A DNA stretch of 64,000 nucleotides from Aromatoleum evansii (GCF_012910805.1 NZ_WTVK01000004.1:62001-126000); one strand, 5' to 3'; shown: positions 19,175 to 31,065, numbered from the stretch's first letter. Program-made: numbers and translations. Notes: a model not told the origin generated them from the letters alone.

Positions 19175-19750
19175 TCACTCGGATGCGGGTGGCAGCGCAG
19201 TCGAGTCCGCGGGACGCCTGACCGCACACACACGCTGAACGACCGCAGCCTTCGGTCGCTCCACGACCCCCTGTTCGAACGCCAGCACCGCGAAGTCCGT
19301 CCCCAGCGAGCCGAGCAGCTCGCCTGGCCGCAGCAGGAACTCGGGGTTCGAGGGACGCCCGAAGCGCTCGTTGCCCAGCATGAAGGTTTCGTAGATCAGC
19401 ACGCCACCAGACGCGACGCACGCGAGGAGCTCGGGCAGGCGCGGACGGTAGAGATAGTTGGTGACCACGACCGCATCGAAGAGCTCGCCGGCCAACGGCC
19501 ACGGCCCCTCCTCCAGGTCCTCGCAGCGCGGCTCGATGCGCGGCTCCTCCGCCAAAGTCGCGAGCGCCTCCGCGTTGCGATCCACCGCCACGACACGATA
19601 ACCGCGCGCCGCAAACAGGCGGGCATGGCGTCCCGCACCGCACGCGTAGTCGAGCACCGTACCCCCCGGCGCCACGAGCGGCAGGAAGCGCCGCACCCAC
19701 GCAGAGGGTTCGGCCGGGTACGGGTGGCCGGCGGAGATCTCTTCGCTCAT
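19175..19750 (-). CDS. Class I SAM-dependent methyltransferase, TehB-like
   Basis: A 191-residue protein. The SAM-binding motif is VLDYACGAGRHARLFAARG (about residues 35-53). The next acidic residue is in VVAVDRN, and YLYRPRL is in the motif-IV region. The small single-domain build matches TehB/UbiE-like methyltransferases of unknown substrate. Its ATG overlaps the stop of gabD (ATGA at 19747-19750), so it is co-translated with the dehydrogenase. The 222 bp beyond gene 18952 towards this stop contain palindromic GGGGAAATCCCC-type sequence but no gene. Confidence 0.8.
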   Translation of the reverse strand: MSEEISAGHPYPAEPSAWVRRFLPLVAPGGTVLDYACGAGRHARLFAARGYRVVAVDRNAEALATLAEEPRIEPRCEDLEEGPWPLAGELFDAVVVTNYLYRPRLPELLACVASGGVLIYETFMLGNERFGRPSNPEFLLRPGELLGSLGTDFAVLAFEQGVVERPKAAVVQRVCAVRRPADSTALPPASE

Positions 19751-21207
19751 CGGTCGATGCCCGCGACACAGATCGACTTGATTTCGAGATACTCTTCGAT
19801 GCCGTACACCGAGCCCTCGCGTCCGAGGCCCGACTGCTTGATGCCGCCGAAGGGCGACACCTCGTTCGACATCAGGCCGGTATTGACGCCGACCATGCCG
19901 TACTCGAGCTCCTCCGCGACGCGGAAGATGCGCCCCACGTCGCGCGAGAAGAAATATGCGGCCAAGCCGTACTCGGTATCGTTGGCCATGCGGATCGCCT
20001 CCTCCTCGGTCTCGAAGCGGAACAGCGGCGCCACCGGACCGAAGGTTTCCTCGCGCGCGACGCGCATCGCCGGCGTCACGTCGGCCAGCACCGTCGGCTC
20101 GAAGAACGAACCGCCCAGCGCATGGCGCCGACCGCCGGTCATGATGCGCGCGCCTTTCCCCACCGCGTCCGCGATGTGGCTCTCGACCTTGGCGACGGCC
20201 GCATCGTCGATCAGCGGACCGATAGTCACCCCTGCGTCAGTTCCGGGACCTACGCGCAGCCCTTTCACCGCCTCGGCGAGGCGCTCGGCGAAGCGGTCGT
20301 AGATGCCCGACTGCACCAGCAGGCGGTTCGCGCACACGCAGGTCTGGCCCGCGTTGCGATACTTCGACCCCATCGCGCCCTCCACCGCGGCGTCGAGGTC
20401 GGCATCGTCGAAGACGATGAAGGGCGCATTGCCACCGAGTTCCAGCGACAGCTTTTTCAGCGTGGGCGCGCACTGCCCCATCAGCAGGCGACCCACCTCG
20501 GTGGAGCCCGTGAACGACAATTTACGCACGACCGGGCTGGACGTCAGCTCCCCGCCGATCGCCACCGGATCGCCGGTGACGACGTTGAACACCCCCTTCG
20601 GGAAGCCCGCCTGCTCCGCGAGCGCCATCAGCGCCAGCGCGGTTAGCGGCGTCTGCTCCGCGGGCTTCACGATCACCGTGCAGCCCGCCGCGAACGCCGG
20701 TGCGACCTTGCGCGTGATCATCGCCGCAGGGAAATTCCACGGCGTGATCGCCGCGCACACGCCCACCGGCTGGCGGATTGCCAGCAGGCGGCGGTCCTGG
20801 CCCACGGTCGGGATCACGTCGCCCATCGTGCGCTTCGCCTCCTCGGCGAACCACTCGACGAAGGAGGCGGCATACGTCACCTCGCCCTTCGCTTCCGCCA
20901 GCGGCTTGCCCTGCTCCGCGGTCATGATCGCCGCCAGTTCGTCGGCCGCATCGACGATCAGCGCGAACCAGCGCCGCAGCAGCGCCGCACGCTCCTTCGC
21001 CAGGCTGCGGCGCCACGCGGGCAGCGCCGCATTCGCTGCCGCGATGGCGCGCGCCGTCTCCGCCGCCCCCATGTCGGGGACGTGCGCGATCGTTTCACCG
21101 CTTGCCGGGTTGCGGACGGCGAAGGTCGCGCCCGAATCGGCGTCGGACCAGCTGCCGTCGATGTATGCCTGCTGGCGGAAATTGGGGTAGTCGGCGAGAG
21201 TTTTCAT
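19747..21207 (-). CDS. gabD: NAD(P)-dependent succinate-semialdehyde dehydrogenase
   Basis: A 486-residue aldehyde dehydrogenase. The general-base Glu is in LELGGNAPF and the nucleophilic Cys in NAGQTCVCANR. The cofactor region is TPWNFPAAMITRK with FTGSTEVGR. The C-terminal SPFGGIKQSGLGREG is characteristic of GabD. It oxidises succinate semialdehyde to succinate; related semialdehydes such as glutarate semialdehyde are possible substrates. The start is ATG 21207 (MKTLADYP); the open frame upstream is non-coding. It is followed by an overlapping methyltransferase gene. No GABA transaminase is nearby. Confidence 0.9.
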   Translation of the reverse strand: MKTLADYPNFRQQAYIDGSWSDADSGATFAVRNPASGETIAHVPDMGAAETARAIAAANAALPAWRRSLAKERAALLRRWFALIVDAADELAAIMTAEQGKPLAEAKGEVTYAASFVEWFAEEAKRTMGDVIPTVGQDRRLLAIRQPVGVCAAITPWNFPAAMITRKVAPAFAAGCTVIVKPAEQTPLTALALMALAEQAGFPKGVFNVVTGDPVAIGGELTSSPVVRKLSFTGSTEVGRLLMGQCAPTLKKLSLELGGNAPFIVFDDADLDAAVEGAMGSKYRNAGQTCVCANRLLVQSGIYDRFAERLAEAVKGLRVGPGTDAGVTIGPLIDDAAVAKVESHIADAVGKGARIMTGGRRHALGGSFFEPTVLADVTPAMRVAREETFGPVAPLFRFETEEEAIRMANDTEYGLAAYFFSRDVGRIFRVAEELEYGMVGVNTGLMSNEVSPFGGIKQSGLGREGSVYGIEEYLEIKSICVAGIDR

Positions 21208-21360
21208 GATGGGGAGATGTGTCGATGTCGGCGTTAAGGCCGCGGGAACGTTGATTCTAGTCGCGCCGCCGCGCCTGCGCACGGGCGAGCGCGTCAGCGC
21301 CAGCCCCGCCACCTGTACGCCTTGCGGTTGATACTGACCCGATATCGTTACCGTTTATGT

Positions 21361-21410
21361 CACAATAAGATTTGTGCACTGCGGTAAACTTGAGTTTCAC
21401 CAACGGTGAA
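21361..21410. promoter_or_regulatory. Two palindromes in an AT-rich promoter region
   Basis: CACAA-N6-TTGTG (21361-21376) and TTCACC-AAC-GGTGAA (21396-21410) lie in the AT-rich stretch between the divergent gabD and acyl-CoA synthetase genes. They look like operator sites, but the binding protein is unknown. The rest of 21208-21505 holds no gene. Confidence 0.45.
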
Positions 21411-21505
21411 CCAGACTGCATCACCACGGACACGATTCACGCGGCATGGCCGTCGACGCCCCCGACGACCGGGGCGAGGCCGCTGACGAACCTGGATCCA
21501 GGCAA

Positions 21506-24205
21506 ATGACAATGAAAGAAAAGCACTACCTCAGCCCGCTGCTCGAACCCAAATCGGTAGGGGTCATCGGCGCCAGCGAACGCGAGAACTCGATCGGCCA
21601 CGTGGTCGTGCGCAACATGCTCGACGCGGGTTTCCGCGGGCGCCTGTTCGCGATCAATCCCAAGCACGAATCCGTGCTCGGCGTTCCCTGCCACAAGACC
21701 GTCGAAGACGTGCCGCACCGCCTCGACCTCGCCGTCATCGCCGTGCCGGCCGAGAAGGTCCTGACCGTCGTCGAAAGCTGCGGCCGCGCCGGGGTCAAGG
21801 CGATCATCATCCTCTCGGCGGGTTTTTCCGAGAGCGGCCCGCGCGGCGCCACGCTCGAGCGCCACGTCGTCGAGGCCGCCCGCCGCTACCGCATCCGCCT
21901 GCTCGGCCCCAACTGCCTGGGCATCATGCGCCCCGAACTGGGCCTCAACGCCACCTTTGCGCATGTCAGCGCCTTGAAGGGCACCATCGGCCTGATCTCC
22001 CAGTCGGGCGCGCTCGTCACCTCCATCCTCGACTGGGCCAAGCCGAGCAACATCGGCTTCTCCACCGTCGTCTCGCTCGGCTCCTCGAGCGACATCGACT
22101 TCGGCGAAATCCTCGAATTCATGATCTCGGACCCGCGCACCGAGAGCATCATCATGTACGTCGAAGGCATTCGCGACGCACGTCGCTTCATGAGCGCGCT
22201 GCGCGGCGCCGCCCGCGTGAAGCCGGTGCTGCTGATCAAGGTCGGTCGCCATCCCCAGGGCGCGCGCGCGATCCGCCTGCACTCGGGTTCGGTGAGCGGC
22301 GACGACGCCGTGTTCGACGCCGCGCTGCGCCGCGCCGGCGTGATCCGCCTGTACAACATGGGTCAGCTCTTCGCCGCCGCGAACGCGCTGTTCGCGCACT
22401 TCCGCCCGCGCGGCAACCGTCTCGCCATCATCACCAACGGCGGCGGACCGGGCGTCATGGCCGTCGACCGCGCCGCGGATCTCAACATTCCGCTATCCGA
22501 ATTTTCCGAAGCGACGATGGAGAAGCTCAATGCGATCCTGCCGCACGGCTGGTCGCGCGCCAATCCCATCGACATGCTCGGCGATGCCGACGTCGAGCGC
22601 TACCAGAAGACCGTGCAGGCCGTGCTCGAAGGCCCGAACGTCGACGGCGTGCTGGTGATGCTCACGCCGCAGGCGATCACCGACCCCACCGCCGTCGCGC
22701 AGGCAATCGTCGAGGTGGAGAGGACCGCGGACAAGCCGGTCGTCACGTGCTGGATGGGCGACGAGCTCGTGCGCGAAGGGCGCAAGGCCTTTGAAGCCGC
22801 CGGCATCCCCACCTTCCGCTCGCCCGAACCGGCCGTCGAGCTCTTCAGCCACCTGTCGGCGTACTACCGCAACCAGAAGCTGCTGATGCAGACCCCGGCC
22901 TCGTTGTCGCACCTGAAGCCGCCGAGCATCGAAAGCGCCCGCCTCGTCATCGAGACCGCGCTGGCCGAGCGCCGCAAGGTGCTCAACGAGATGGAATCGA
23001 AGGCGCTGCTCGCCGCCTTCCGCATCCCCATCGCGCAGACCGTCGTCGCGCGTTCCGCGACAGAAGCGATGGTGCTGGCCGAGGAGATCGGCCTGCCGGT
23101 CGTCATGAAGATCGACTCGCCGTCGATCATCCACAAGGCCGACTCGGGCGGCGTGCGCCTGAACCTCGGCAGCCTCGCCGCGGTACGCACCGCCTATCAG
23201 GAAATCCTCGAAGACGTCCGCCGCAACAAGCCCGATGCGGCGATCAACGGCGTCGCGATCGAGCCCATGATCCTCAAGCGCAACGGCCGCGAGCTGGTCG
23301 TCGGCGTACGCCGCGATCCCGTCTTCGGGCCGGTGATAACCTTCGGCGAAGGCGGCAACCGCGTCGAAGCCAACAAGGACCTCGCCGTCGCGCTGCCGCC
23401 GCTGAACAACTACCTCGTGCACGACCTCATCAAGTCGTCGCGCGTTGCCAGCCTGCTGGGCGAATTCCGCACCATGCCGCCCGTGAATATGGAGGCGCTG
23501 GAATTCGTGCTGCTGCGCGTGTCGGAAATGGTCTGCGAACTGCCGTGGATCACGACGCTGGAGATCAATCCCCTCATCGTCGATGAACACGGCGCCGTCG
23601 CGGTGGACGCACGCGTCACGGTCGAGAACGTTTCGCCCTCGGTGGACCGTTACGCCCACATGGCGATCCACCCGTACCCCTCGCAGCTCACCAGCACCTG
23701 GACGCAGCCCGAGGGCACCATCGTCACGATCCGCCCGATCAAGCCCGAGGACGCGGAACTGGAAGTCGAGTTCGTGCGCAAGCTATCGTCCGAGTCGAAG
23801 TACTACCGCTTCATGAACACCATGCGCGAACTGCCGCCCGCGATGGTCGCGCGCCTCACGCAGATCGACTACGACCGCGAAATGGCCTTCCTCGCGACGA
23901 TCCCCGGCGAGGATGGCGTGACCGAGGTCGAGGTCGGCGTGTGCCGCTATGCGGTCAATCCCGACGGCGAATCCTGCGAGTTCGCGGTCGTCGTCGCCGA
24001 CGACTGGCAACACCGCGGCCTTGCACGCAAGCTGATGGGCGTGCTGATCGAAACCGCGCGCAACAAGGGCCTGCTGTACATGAACGGCGTCTTCCTCGCC
24101 AACAACGAGCGCATGCTCAAGTTCGTGCAGGGCCTCGGCTTCGTGCTGTCGAGCGACCCCGAGGACAGCACCGTCAAGCTCGGCGTGCTCGCGCTGCAGG
24201 ACTGA
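21506..24205 (+). CDS. ADP-forming acyl-CoA synthetase fused to GNAT acetyltransferase (Pat-like)
   Basis: An 899-residue fusion. A CoA-binding Rossmann domain (about 10-110, VGVIGASERENSIGH) is followed by succinyl-CoA-ligase-like domains (about 150-460), an ATP-grasp domain (about 490-700) and a C-terminal GNAT domain (about 730-890, with RGLARKLM as the acetyl-CoA pyrophosphate loop). The architecture is that of protein lysine acetyltransferase Pat, which acetylates acyl-CoA synthetases. The His of RLHSGSVSG corresponds to the phospho-His of active ADP-forming synthetases, so synthetase activity may persist. The start is ATG 21506 or 21512, with AGG upstream. Confidence 0.88.
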   Translation: MTMKEKHYLSPLLEPKSVGVIGASERENSIGHVVVRNMLDAGFRGRLFAINPKHESVLGVPCHKTVEDVPHRLDLAVIAVPAEKVLTVVESCGRAGVKAIIILSAGFSESGPRGATLERHVVEAARRYRIRLLGPNCLGIMRPELGLNATFAHVSALKGTIGLISQSGALVTSILDWAKPSNIGFSTVVSLGSSSDIDFGEILEFMISDPRTESIIMYVEGIRDARRFMSALRGAARVKPVLLIKVGRHPQGARAIRLHSGSVSGDDAVFDAALRRAGVIRLYNMGQLFAAANALFAHFRPRGNRLAIITNGGGPGVMAVDRAADLNIPLSEFSEATMEKLNAILPHGWSRANPIDMLGDADVERYQKTVQAVLEGPNVDGVLVMLTPQAITDPTAVAQAIVEVERTADKPVVTCWMGDELVREGRKAFEAAGIPTFRSPEPAVELFSHLSAYYRNQKLLMQTPASLSHLKPPSIESARLVIETALAERRKVLNEMESKALLAAFRIPIAQTVVARSATEAMVLAEEIGLPVVMKIDSPSIIHKADSGGVRLNLGSLAAVRTAYQEILEDVRRNKPDAAINGVAIEPMILKRNGRELVVGVRRDPVFGPVITFGEGGNRVEANKDLAVALPPLNNYLVHDLIKSSRVASLLGEFRTMPPVNMEALEFVLLRVSEMVCELPWITTLEINPLIVDEHGAVAVDARVTVENVSPSVDRYAHMAIHPYPSQLTSTWTQPEGTIVTIRPIKPEDAELEVEFVRKLSSESKYYRFMNTMRELPPAMVARLTQIDYDREMAFLATIPGEDGVTEVEVGVCRYAVNPDGESCEFAVVVADDWQHRGLARKLMGVLIETARNKGLLYMNGVFLANNERMLKFVQGLGFVLSSDPEDSTVKLGVLALQD

Positions 24206-24214
24206 AGGCCCGCA

Positions 24215-25063
24215 ATGCCCGCAAACATCGAAACCATCGACTTCCACGGTCAGCCCGCACTCGCGCTCACGACGCAGGCGGGCGCCCGGGCCATCGTGTC
24301 CATTTTCGGTGCACAGGTCCTGTCGTGGATCCCCGCCGGCGGCCAGGAGCGTCTCTACCTCAGCCCCTCCGCCATCTACGACGGCAGCACCGCGATCCGC
24401 GGCGGCATCCCGGTGTGCTTCCCGCAGTTCGCCGGACTCGGCAAGCTCCCGAAGCACGGCATCCTGCGCACCCGCCCCTGGGTGGTTGCCGAGAAGCGCG
24501 CCGGTGACAACTTCGCGCTGGTGACGCTGCGCTTCACCGAGACCGACGACACCTGGGCGATCTGGCCGCAGAATTTCGTCGCCGAGCTGACGGTGGTCAT
24601 CGAGGGCGAGCGCCTCGACGTCGAACTCGAGGTCGAGAACACTGGCCACGCCCCCTTCGCCTTCACCGCCGCGCTGCACACCTACCTGCGCGTGCATGAG
24701 GTCGAGAACGCCCGCCTCGAAGGCCTCTACGGCCATGAATACCGCGACTCCGCCGATCAAGACCGCGTCAAGCGCGATTCGGGCGACGTCGTGGTCGTCG
24801 AGGACGAGACCGACCGCGTCTACCACGACGTCAAGCGCCCGCTGCTGCTGCGTGACGGCAGTCGCAGCCTGGGCATCAACGCCGAAGGCTTCCCCGACGT
24901 CGTGGTGTGGAACCCGTGGGAGGAGCGCTGCGCCGCGCTCGCCGACATGCCCGCCAACGGCTTCCGCCACATGCTGTGCGTCGAGGCCGCCGCCGCGCGC
25001 CAGCGCATCGAGCTCGACGCCGGCGAAAACTGGGTCGGCCGCCAGAGCCTCATTGCGCTCTGA
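24215..25063 (+). CDS. D-hexose-6-phosphate mutarotase (YeaD-like)
   Basis: A 282-residue aldose-1-epimerase-fold protein that interconverts alpha and beta anomers of hexose 6-phosphates. Family landmarks are SPSAIYDGSTAIRGGIPVC, the His in LPKHGILRTRPW (about residue 87), the AALHTYLRV block with the second His, and VWNPWEERC. It starts 9 bp after the acyl-CoA synthetase stop and is probably co-transcribed with it, although no metabolic link is obvious. Confidence 0.9.
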   Translation: MPANIETIDFHGQPALALTTQAGARAIVSIFGAQVLSWIPAGGQERLYLSPSAIYDGSTAIRGGIPVCFPQFAGLGKLPKHGILRTRPWVVAEKRAGDNFALVTLRFTETDDTWAIWPQNFVAELTVVIEGERLDVELEVENTGHAPFAFTAALHTYLRVHEVENARLEGLYGHEYRDSADQDRVKRDSGDVVVVEDETDRVYHDVKRPLLLRDGSRSLGINAEGFPDVVVWNPWEERCAALADMPANGFRHMLCVEAAAARQRIELDAGENWVGRQSLIAL

Positions 25064-25130
25064 GGCCACACGTTCTGCAACCGGACGGCGCTCGCATCCC
25101 GGACACCCGCACGCCCCTGTGGGTGTTTTC

Positions 25131-25205
25131 GTGGGAGCGGCTTCAGCCGCGAATCGACGCCTGACGAACCCGAGCCGCCCCATTCGCGGCTGAAGCCGCA
25201 CACAG
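25131..25205. repeat. REP-like palindromic repeat, family 1 (copy 2)
   Basis: GTGGGAGCGGCTTCAGCCGC (25131-25150) is mirrored by ATTCGCGGCTGAAGCCGC (from 25182). The right arm lacks the terminal CTCCC, so this copy is slightly degenerate. It lies between the mutarotase gene and tex; the rest of 25064-25335 holds nothing recognisable. Confidence 0.85.
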
Positions 25206-25335
25206 CCCGAGCCCTGCTCTACCGGGCTTCATGCGATTACCCTGCGCTTGCATCGACAAGCCCGCCTGTTGCACCATCGCCCCCCTCATCCCCCTTCTTT
25301 CCCAAGCGCGCGCCTGTGCGTGCCCGCCAGAATCC

Positions 25336-27672
<2,337 letters not shown>

Positions 27673-27682
27673 GGCCGGACGC

Positions 27683-28057
27683 ATGACGATGAGCACGACG
27701 ATCTACGGCATCAAGAACTGCGATACGATGAAAAAGGCATTCACCTGGCTCGACACACAGGGTATCGCCTACACTTTCCACGACTACCGCAAGTCCGGCA
27801 TTTCCCCCGACACGCTCGCACGCTGGTGCGACCGCCTTGGCTGGGAGGCGCTCGTCAACAAGCGCGGGACCACCTGGCGCAAGCTCGATCCCGCGCAGCA
27901 GGCCATCGCCTCCGCCGCCGACGCGATCGCGCTGATGGCCGCGCACACCAGCGTCATCCGCCGGCCGGTTATGGAAACCGCGTCGGGAGAGATCGTCGCC
28001 GGATTCGACCCCGAACACCTCGCGGCGCTGTTCGCCCGGGAAGGAGCCCGTCCATGA
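27683..28057 (+). CDS. ArsC/Spx-family thioredoxin-fold protein (YffB-like)
   Basis: A 124-residue protein of the Spx/MgsR/ArsC family. The N-terminal motif [12 protein letters not shown] carries one Cys where ArsC has its catalytic Cys, and [10 protein letters not shown] is the second landmark. YffB-type members are distinct from true arsenate reductases and their substrate is unclear. The start is ATG 27683, with AAGG 8 bp upstream; ATG 27689 is possible. Its stop overlaps the hslO ATG as ATGA, suggesting a shared thiol-stress context. Confidence 0.85.
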   Translation: MTMSTTIYGIKNCDTMKKAFTWLDTQGIAYTFHDYRKSGISPDTLARWCDRLGWEALVNKRGTTWRKLDPAQQAIASAADAIALMAAHTSVIRRPVMETASGEIVAGFDPEHLAALFAREGARP

Positions 28058-28935
28058 AGGACCACAAGAGCTACGTGCGTCGTTTCCTGCTCGAAGACCT
28101 CGACATCCGCGGCGCCGTGGTGCGCCTCGACGACGTCTGGCAGGCGCTCCAGAAGGGGCGCGACTACCCGCGCAATGTCGGCACCCTGCTGGGAGAGATG
28201 AGCGCCGTGTCGGCCCTCATCGCCGGCAACCTCAAGCAGGCGGGCCGCCTCACCTTCCAGGTGCAAGGACGCGGCCCGGTGCGCCTGATGGTCATCGACT
28301 GCAACGAAGCCCTCAACCTGCGCGGCTTCGCGGCTTTCGACGAGCGCGTCCCGGAAGGTGACCGACTGTCGGAACTGGTCGGCGACGGCATTCTCCAGCT
28401 CACCCTGGACGTCGAAGGCATGGCGCAGCCCTACCAGAGCCTCGTCCCACTCGAAGGCAACAGCATTGCGGCGGTGTTCGAGCACTACCTGCAGCAATCC
28501 GAACAGCAACCGGCCGGCCTGTGGCTCGCCTGCAACAAGGACGCCGCCGCCGCGCTCTTCCTGCAGAAGCTGCCCGGCGCGGATGCGCGCGACGAGGACG
28601 GCTGGTCGCGCGTGCACCAGTTCGCGCAGACCGTCACGCGCGAGGAACTCCTCGCCCTCGACCCCGAAACCCTGCTCGGCCGACTGTTCGCCGAGGAGAC
28701 GGTGCGCGTGTACGACCCCCGCCCGGTGATCCACGACTTCCCCCCCGACCGCGACAAGATCATCGCGATGCTGCGCTCGCTTGGCGAAAGCGAAGTCCGC
28801 CGCATCTACGCCGAGCACGGCGAACTGGTCGTGCGCGACGACCTGTCGAACCACGAATACCGCTTCGAACCGGGTGAAATCGACGAATTCTTCAAGTCCG
28901 GCCCCGGCGGCGAATCGCCTCCGACCCTGCACTGA
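28054..28935 (+). CDS. hslO: Hsp33-family chaperone HslO lacking the zinc/redox cysteines
   Basis: A 293-residue homologue of the redox-regulated chaperone Hsp33. The N-terminal fold is well preserved ([55 protein letters not shown]). The C-terminal zinc domain normally has CxC and CxxC; here the matching segments read [11 protein letters not shown] and [11 protein letters not shown] with no Cys. The only cysteines are C83 and one in WLACNK. The domain length is kept, so this is substitution rather than truncation. A redox switch of the classical kind seems impossible. It overlaps the ArsC-like gene. Confidence 0.9.
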   Translation: MKDHKSYVRRFLLEDLDIRGAVVRLDDVWQALQKGRDYPRNVGTLLGEMSAVSALIAGNLKQAGRLTFQVQGRGPVRLMVIDCNEALNLRGFAAFDERVPEGDRLSELVGDGILQLTLDVEGMAQPYQSLVPLEGNSIAAVFEHYLQQSEQQPAGLWLACNKDAAAALFLQKLPGADARDEDGWSRVHQFAQTVTREELLALDPETLLGRLFAEETVRVYDPRPVIHDFPPDRDKIIAMLRSLGESEVRRIYAEHGELVVRDDLSNHEYRFEPGEIDEFFKSGPGGESPPTLH

Positions 28936-28974
28936 GCCTGGGGCAATCGCATGAAACCCCGGGAGCGGCTTCGC

Positions 28975-29050
28975 GTGGGAGCGGCTTCAGCCGCGAATGT
29001 GCCCCGATGCGTGCGATAACGCCGATTCGCGGCTGAAGCCGCTCCCACAG
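28975..29050. repeat. REP-like palindromic repeat, family 1 (copy 3)
   Basis: GTGGGAGCGGCTTCAGCCGC begins a 24-bp arm (28975-28998) repeated exactly inverted at 29025-29048. A partial extra copy GGGAGCGGCTT lies just before it (28961-28971). It sits between hslO and minC. Confidence 0.93.
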
Positions 29051-29104
29051 CAGAATCCCACCGACACGCACCGCCGCGGCAGGACGGCATGCGCCGCGAG
29101 AACC

Positions 29105-29133
29105 TTGCCCGATTCCACTGTCGTCAGTAGACT
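29105..29133 (+). promoter_or_regulatory. Predicted sigma-70 promoter of minCDE
   Basis: TTGCCC and TAGACT are separated by exactly 17 bp, placing a transcription start near 29140, about 20 bp before the minC ATG. Confidence 0.5.
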
Positions 29134-29160
29134 TTAAAGTTTTTCGGCCCCTTCGCACCC

Positions 29161-29934
29161 ATGTCCGCACCCAACGCCGCCCGTTCGATCGAGTTCCGCA
29201 ACGCGACGCTCGGCGCCACCATCGCGGTCCTACGCGAAACCGAACCGGCACGGCTCGCCGATGCCCTGCACCTGATGCTCGGCGGCATGCCCGACTTCTT
29301 CAACGGCGAAGCGGCTGTCCTGGATTTCTCGGGCGTGACCTCGCATCCCGAACGCATCGACTGGGTCGGCCTCGCCAGCCTATTCCGCCGCTACCGGCTG
29401 CAACCCGTCGGCGTGCGCAGCCTGCCCGAGGAACACGCAGCGTCGGCGCGCCAGGCCGGCCTCGCGATTCTCGATGGCGCCGAACTGCGGGAACGTCAGG
29501 GTGGCGCCGCCCCGGCACCGCAGGCGCGACCGGAACCCGCACCCGCGACTCAGCCCGCGCCGGCCGCGGCATCGGCACTGTCCGCGAACACCCTCTACAT
29601 CGACCGCCCGCTGCGTTCCGGCCAGCAGGTATATGCCCGCGGCGGCGACCTTGTGCTCCTCGCCGGCGTCAGCAACGGCTCCGAAGTCATCGCCGACGGC
29701 AGCATCCACTGCTACGGCCCGCTGCGCGGACGCGCACTGGCCGGCGCGCAGGGCAACACCGATGCCCGCATCGTGACCACCAACTTCGGCCCCGAACTGG
29801 TGTCGATCGCGGGCATCTACCGCACCTTCGAGCAAGGCATTCCCGCAGCCGTCGCGGGCCGGGCGACGCTCGTGCGCCTCACGGCCGACGGCAACGAACA
29901 GAAACTCGACATCGCATCGCTGCAGCTCGGTTGA
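29161..29934 (+). CDS. minC: Septum site-determining protein MinC
   Basis: A 257-residue inhibitor of FtsZ polymerisation. The N-terminal domain (about 1-105) is followed by a Pro/Ala linker (about 118-138). The C-terminal beta-helix domain (about 145-250) carries the family signature VRSGQQVYA-like (here RSGQQVYARGGDLVLLAGV) and GRALAGAQGNTDARI. MinD binds the C-terminal domain and delivers it to the membrane away from midcell. It is first in the minCDE operon. Confidence 0.95.
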   Translation: MSAPNAARSIEFRNATLGATIAVLRETEPARLADALHLMLGGMPDFFNGEAAVLDFSGVTSHPERIDWVGLASLFRRYRLQPVGVRSLPEEHAASARQAGLAILDGAELRERQGGAAPAPQARPEPAPATQPAPAAASALSANTLYIDRPLRSGQQVYARGGDLVLLAGVSNGSEVIADGSIHCYGPLRGRALAGAQGNTDARIVTTNFGPELVSIAGIYRTFEQGIPAAVAGRATLVRLTADGNEQKLDIASLQLG

Positions 29935-29965
29935 GCGCAGCGCAAACTTTCAGGAAGGACATACC

Positions 29966-30781
29966 GTGACTCGTGTCGTCGTCGTAACTTCGGGCAAGGG
30001 TGGCGTGGGCAAGACCACCACCAGCGCCGCCTTTTCCTCCGGCCTGGCCCTGCGCGGCTTCAAGACGGCCGTCATCGACTTCGACGTCGGCCTGCGCAAC
30101 CTCGACCTGATCATGGGCTGCGAGCGGCGCGTCGTGTATGACCTCATCAACGTCATCAACGGCGACGCCAAGCTCAACCAGGCGCTCATCAAGGACCGGC
30201 ACTGCGACAACCTCTTCGTGCTGCCCGCCTCGCAGACGCGCGACAAGGATGCCCTGACCGAGGAAGGCGTCGAGAAGGTGATCCGCGACCTCGAGCACAT
30301 GGGTTTCGACTACATCGTGTGCGACTCCCCCGCCGGCATCGAACGCGGCGCGGTGCTAGCGCTGACCTTCGCCGACGAGGCGATCGTCACGACCAACCCC
30401 GAAGTCTCGTCCGTGCGCGACTCCGACCGCATCCTCGGCATCCTGCAGTCCAAGTCCCGCCGTGCCGAAGAAGGCAAGGAGCCGGTCAAGGAACACCTGC
30501 TCGTCACGCGCTACTCGCCCAAGCGCGTCGAGGAAGGCGAGATGCTGTCGTACAAGGACGTGCAGGAACTGCTGCGCGTGCCGCTGATCGGCGTGATCCC
30601 CGAGTCGGAATCCGTCCTTCAGGCCTCGAACCAGGGTACCCCTGCGATCCACCTCAAGGGAACCGACGTTTCCGAAGCCTACACCGACGTCGTCGCCCGC
30701 TTCCTCGGCGAAACCCGCGAGCTGCGCTTCGTGAACTACGAGAAGCCGGGCCTCATCAAGCGCCTGTTCGGAGGCAAGTAA
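29966..30781 (+). CDS. minD: Septum site-determining ATPase MinD
   Basis: A 271-residue deviant-Walker ATPase. The P-loop is [13 protein letters not shown] (residues 10-22) with the two Lys of the MinD/ParA type. Switch I is [14 protein letters not shown] and Walker B is [11 protein letters not shown]. The C-terminal amphipathic membrane-targeting helix is [10 protein letters not shown]. It oscillates on the membrane with MinC and MinE to keep the Z-ring at midcell. GGAAGG lies just upstream of the ATG, and minE starts 1 bp after its stop. Confidence 0.97.
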   Translation: MTRVVVVTSGKGGVGKTTTSAAFSSGLALRGFKTAVIDFDVGLRNLDLIMGCERRVVYDLINVINGDAKLNQALIKDRHCDNLFVLPASQTRDKDALTEEGVEKVIRDLEHMGFDYIVCDSPAGIERGAVLALTFADEAIVTTNPEVSSVRDSDRILGILQSKSRRAEEGKEPVKEHLLVTRYSPKRVEEGEMLSYKDVQELLRVPLIGVIPESESVLQASNQGTPAIHLKGTDVSEAYTDVVARFLGETRELRFVNYEKPGLIKRLFGGK

Positions 30782-30782
30782 G

Positions 30783-31043
30783 ATGTCCTTCCTTGCCCGC
30801 CTCTTCGGCGAAAAGAAGAAGACGGCGGAAATCGCCAAGAACCGCCTGTCGCTGCTGATCGCACACGAGCGCAGCGGCGACGCGGCCAAGGCCGACTTCC
30901 TGCCCGCGCTGCAGCGCGAGCTGATCGAGGTGATCTCGAAGTACGTCGCCGTCAATCCCGACGACATCAAGGTGCATCTCGACAAGCAGGACAACTACGA
31001 GGTCCTGGAAGTCAATATCGTCCTGCCCGAACAGGCTCGCTGA
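30783..31043 (+). CDS. minE: Cell division topological specificity factor MinE
   Basis: An 86-residue protein. The N-terminal membrane-binding segment is [12 protein letters not shown]. The anti-MinCD region is [13 protein letters not shown] (about residues 19-31), and the C-terminal topological domain contains [13 protein letters not shown]. It stimulates MinD ATPase and drives oscillation. It is the last gene of minCDE and converges on the chemoreceptor gene. Confidence 0.96.
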   Translation: MSFLARLFGEKKKTAEIAKNRLSLLIAHERSGDAAKADFLPALQRELIEVISKYVAVNPDDIKVHLDKQDNYEVLEVNIVLPEQAR

Positions 31044-31065
31044 CCTCCACGGCACCAGCCGCAAA

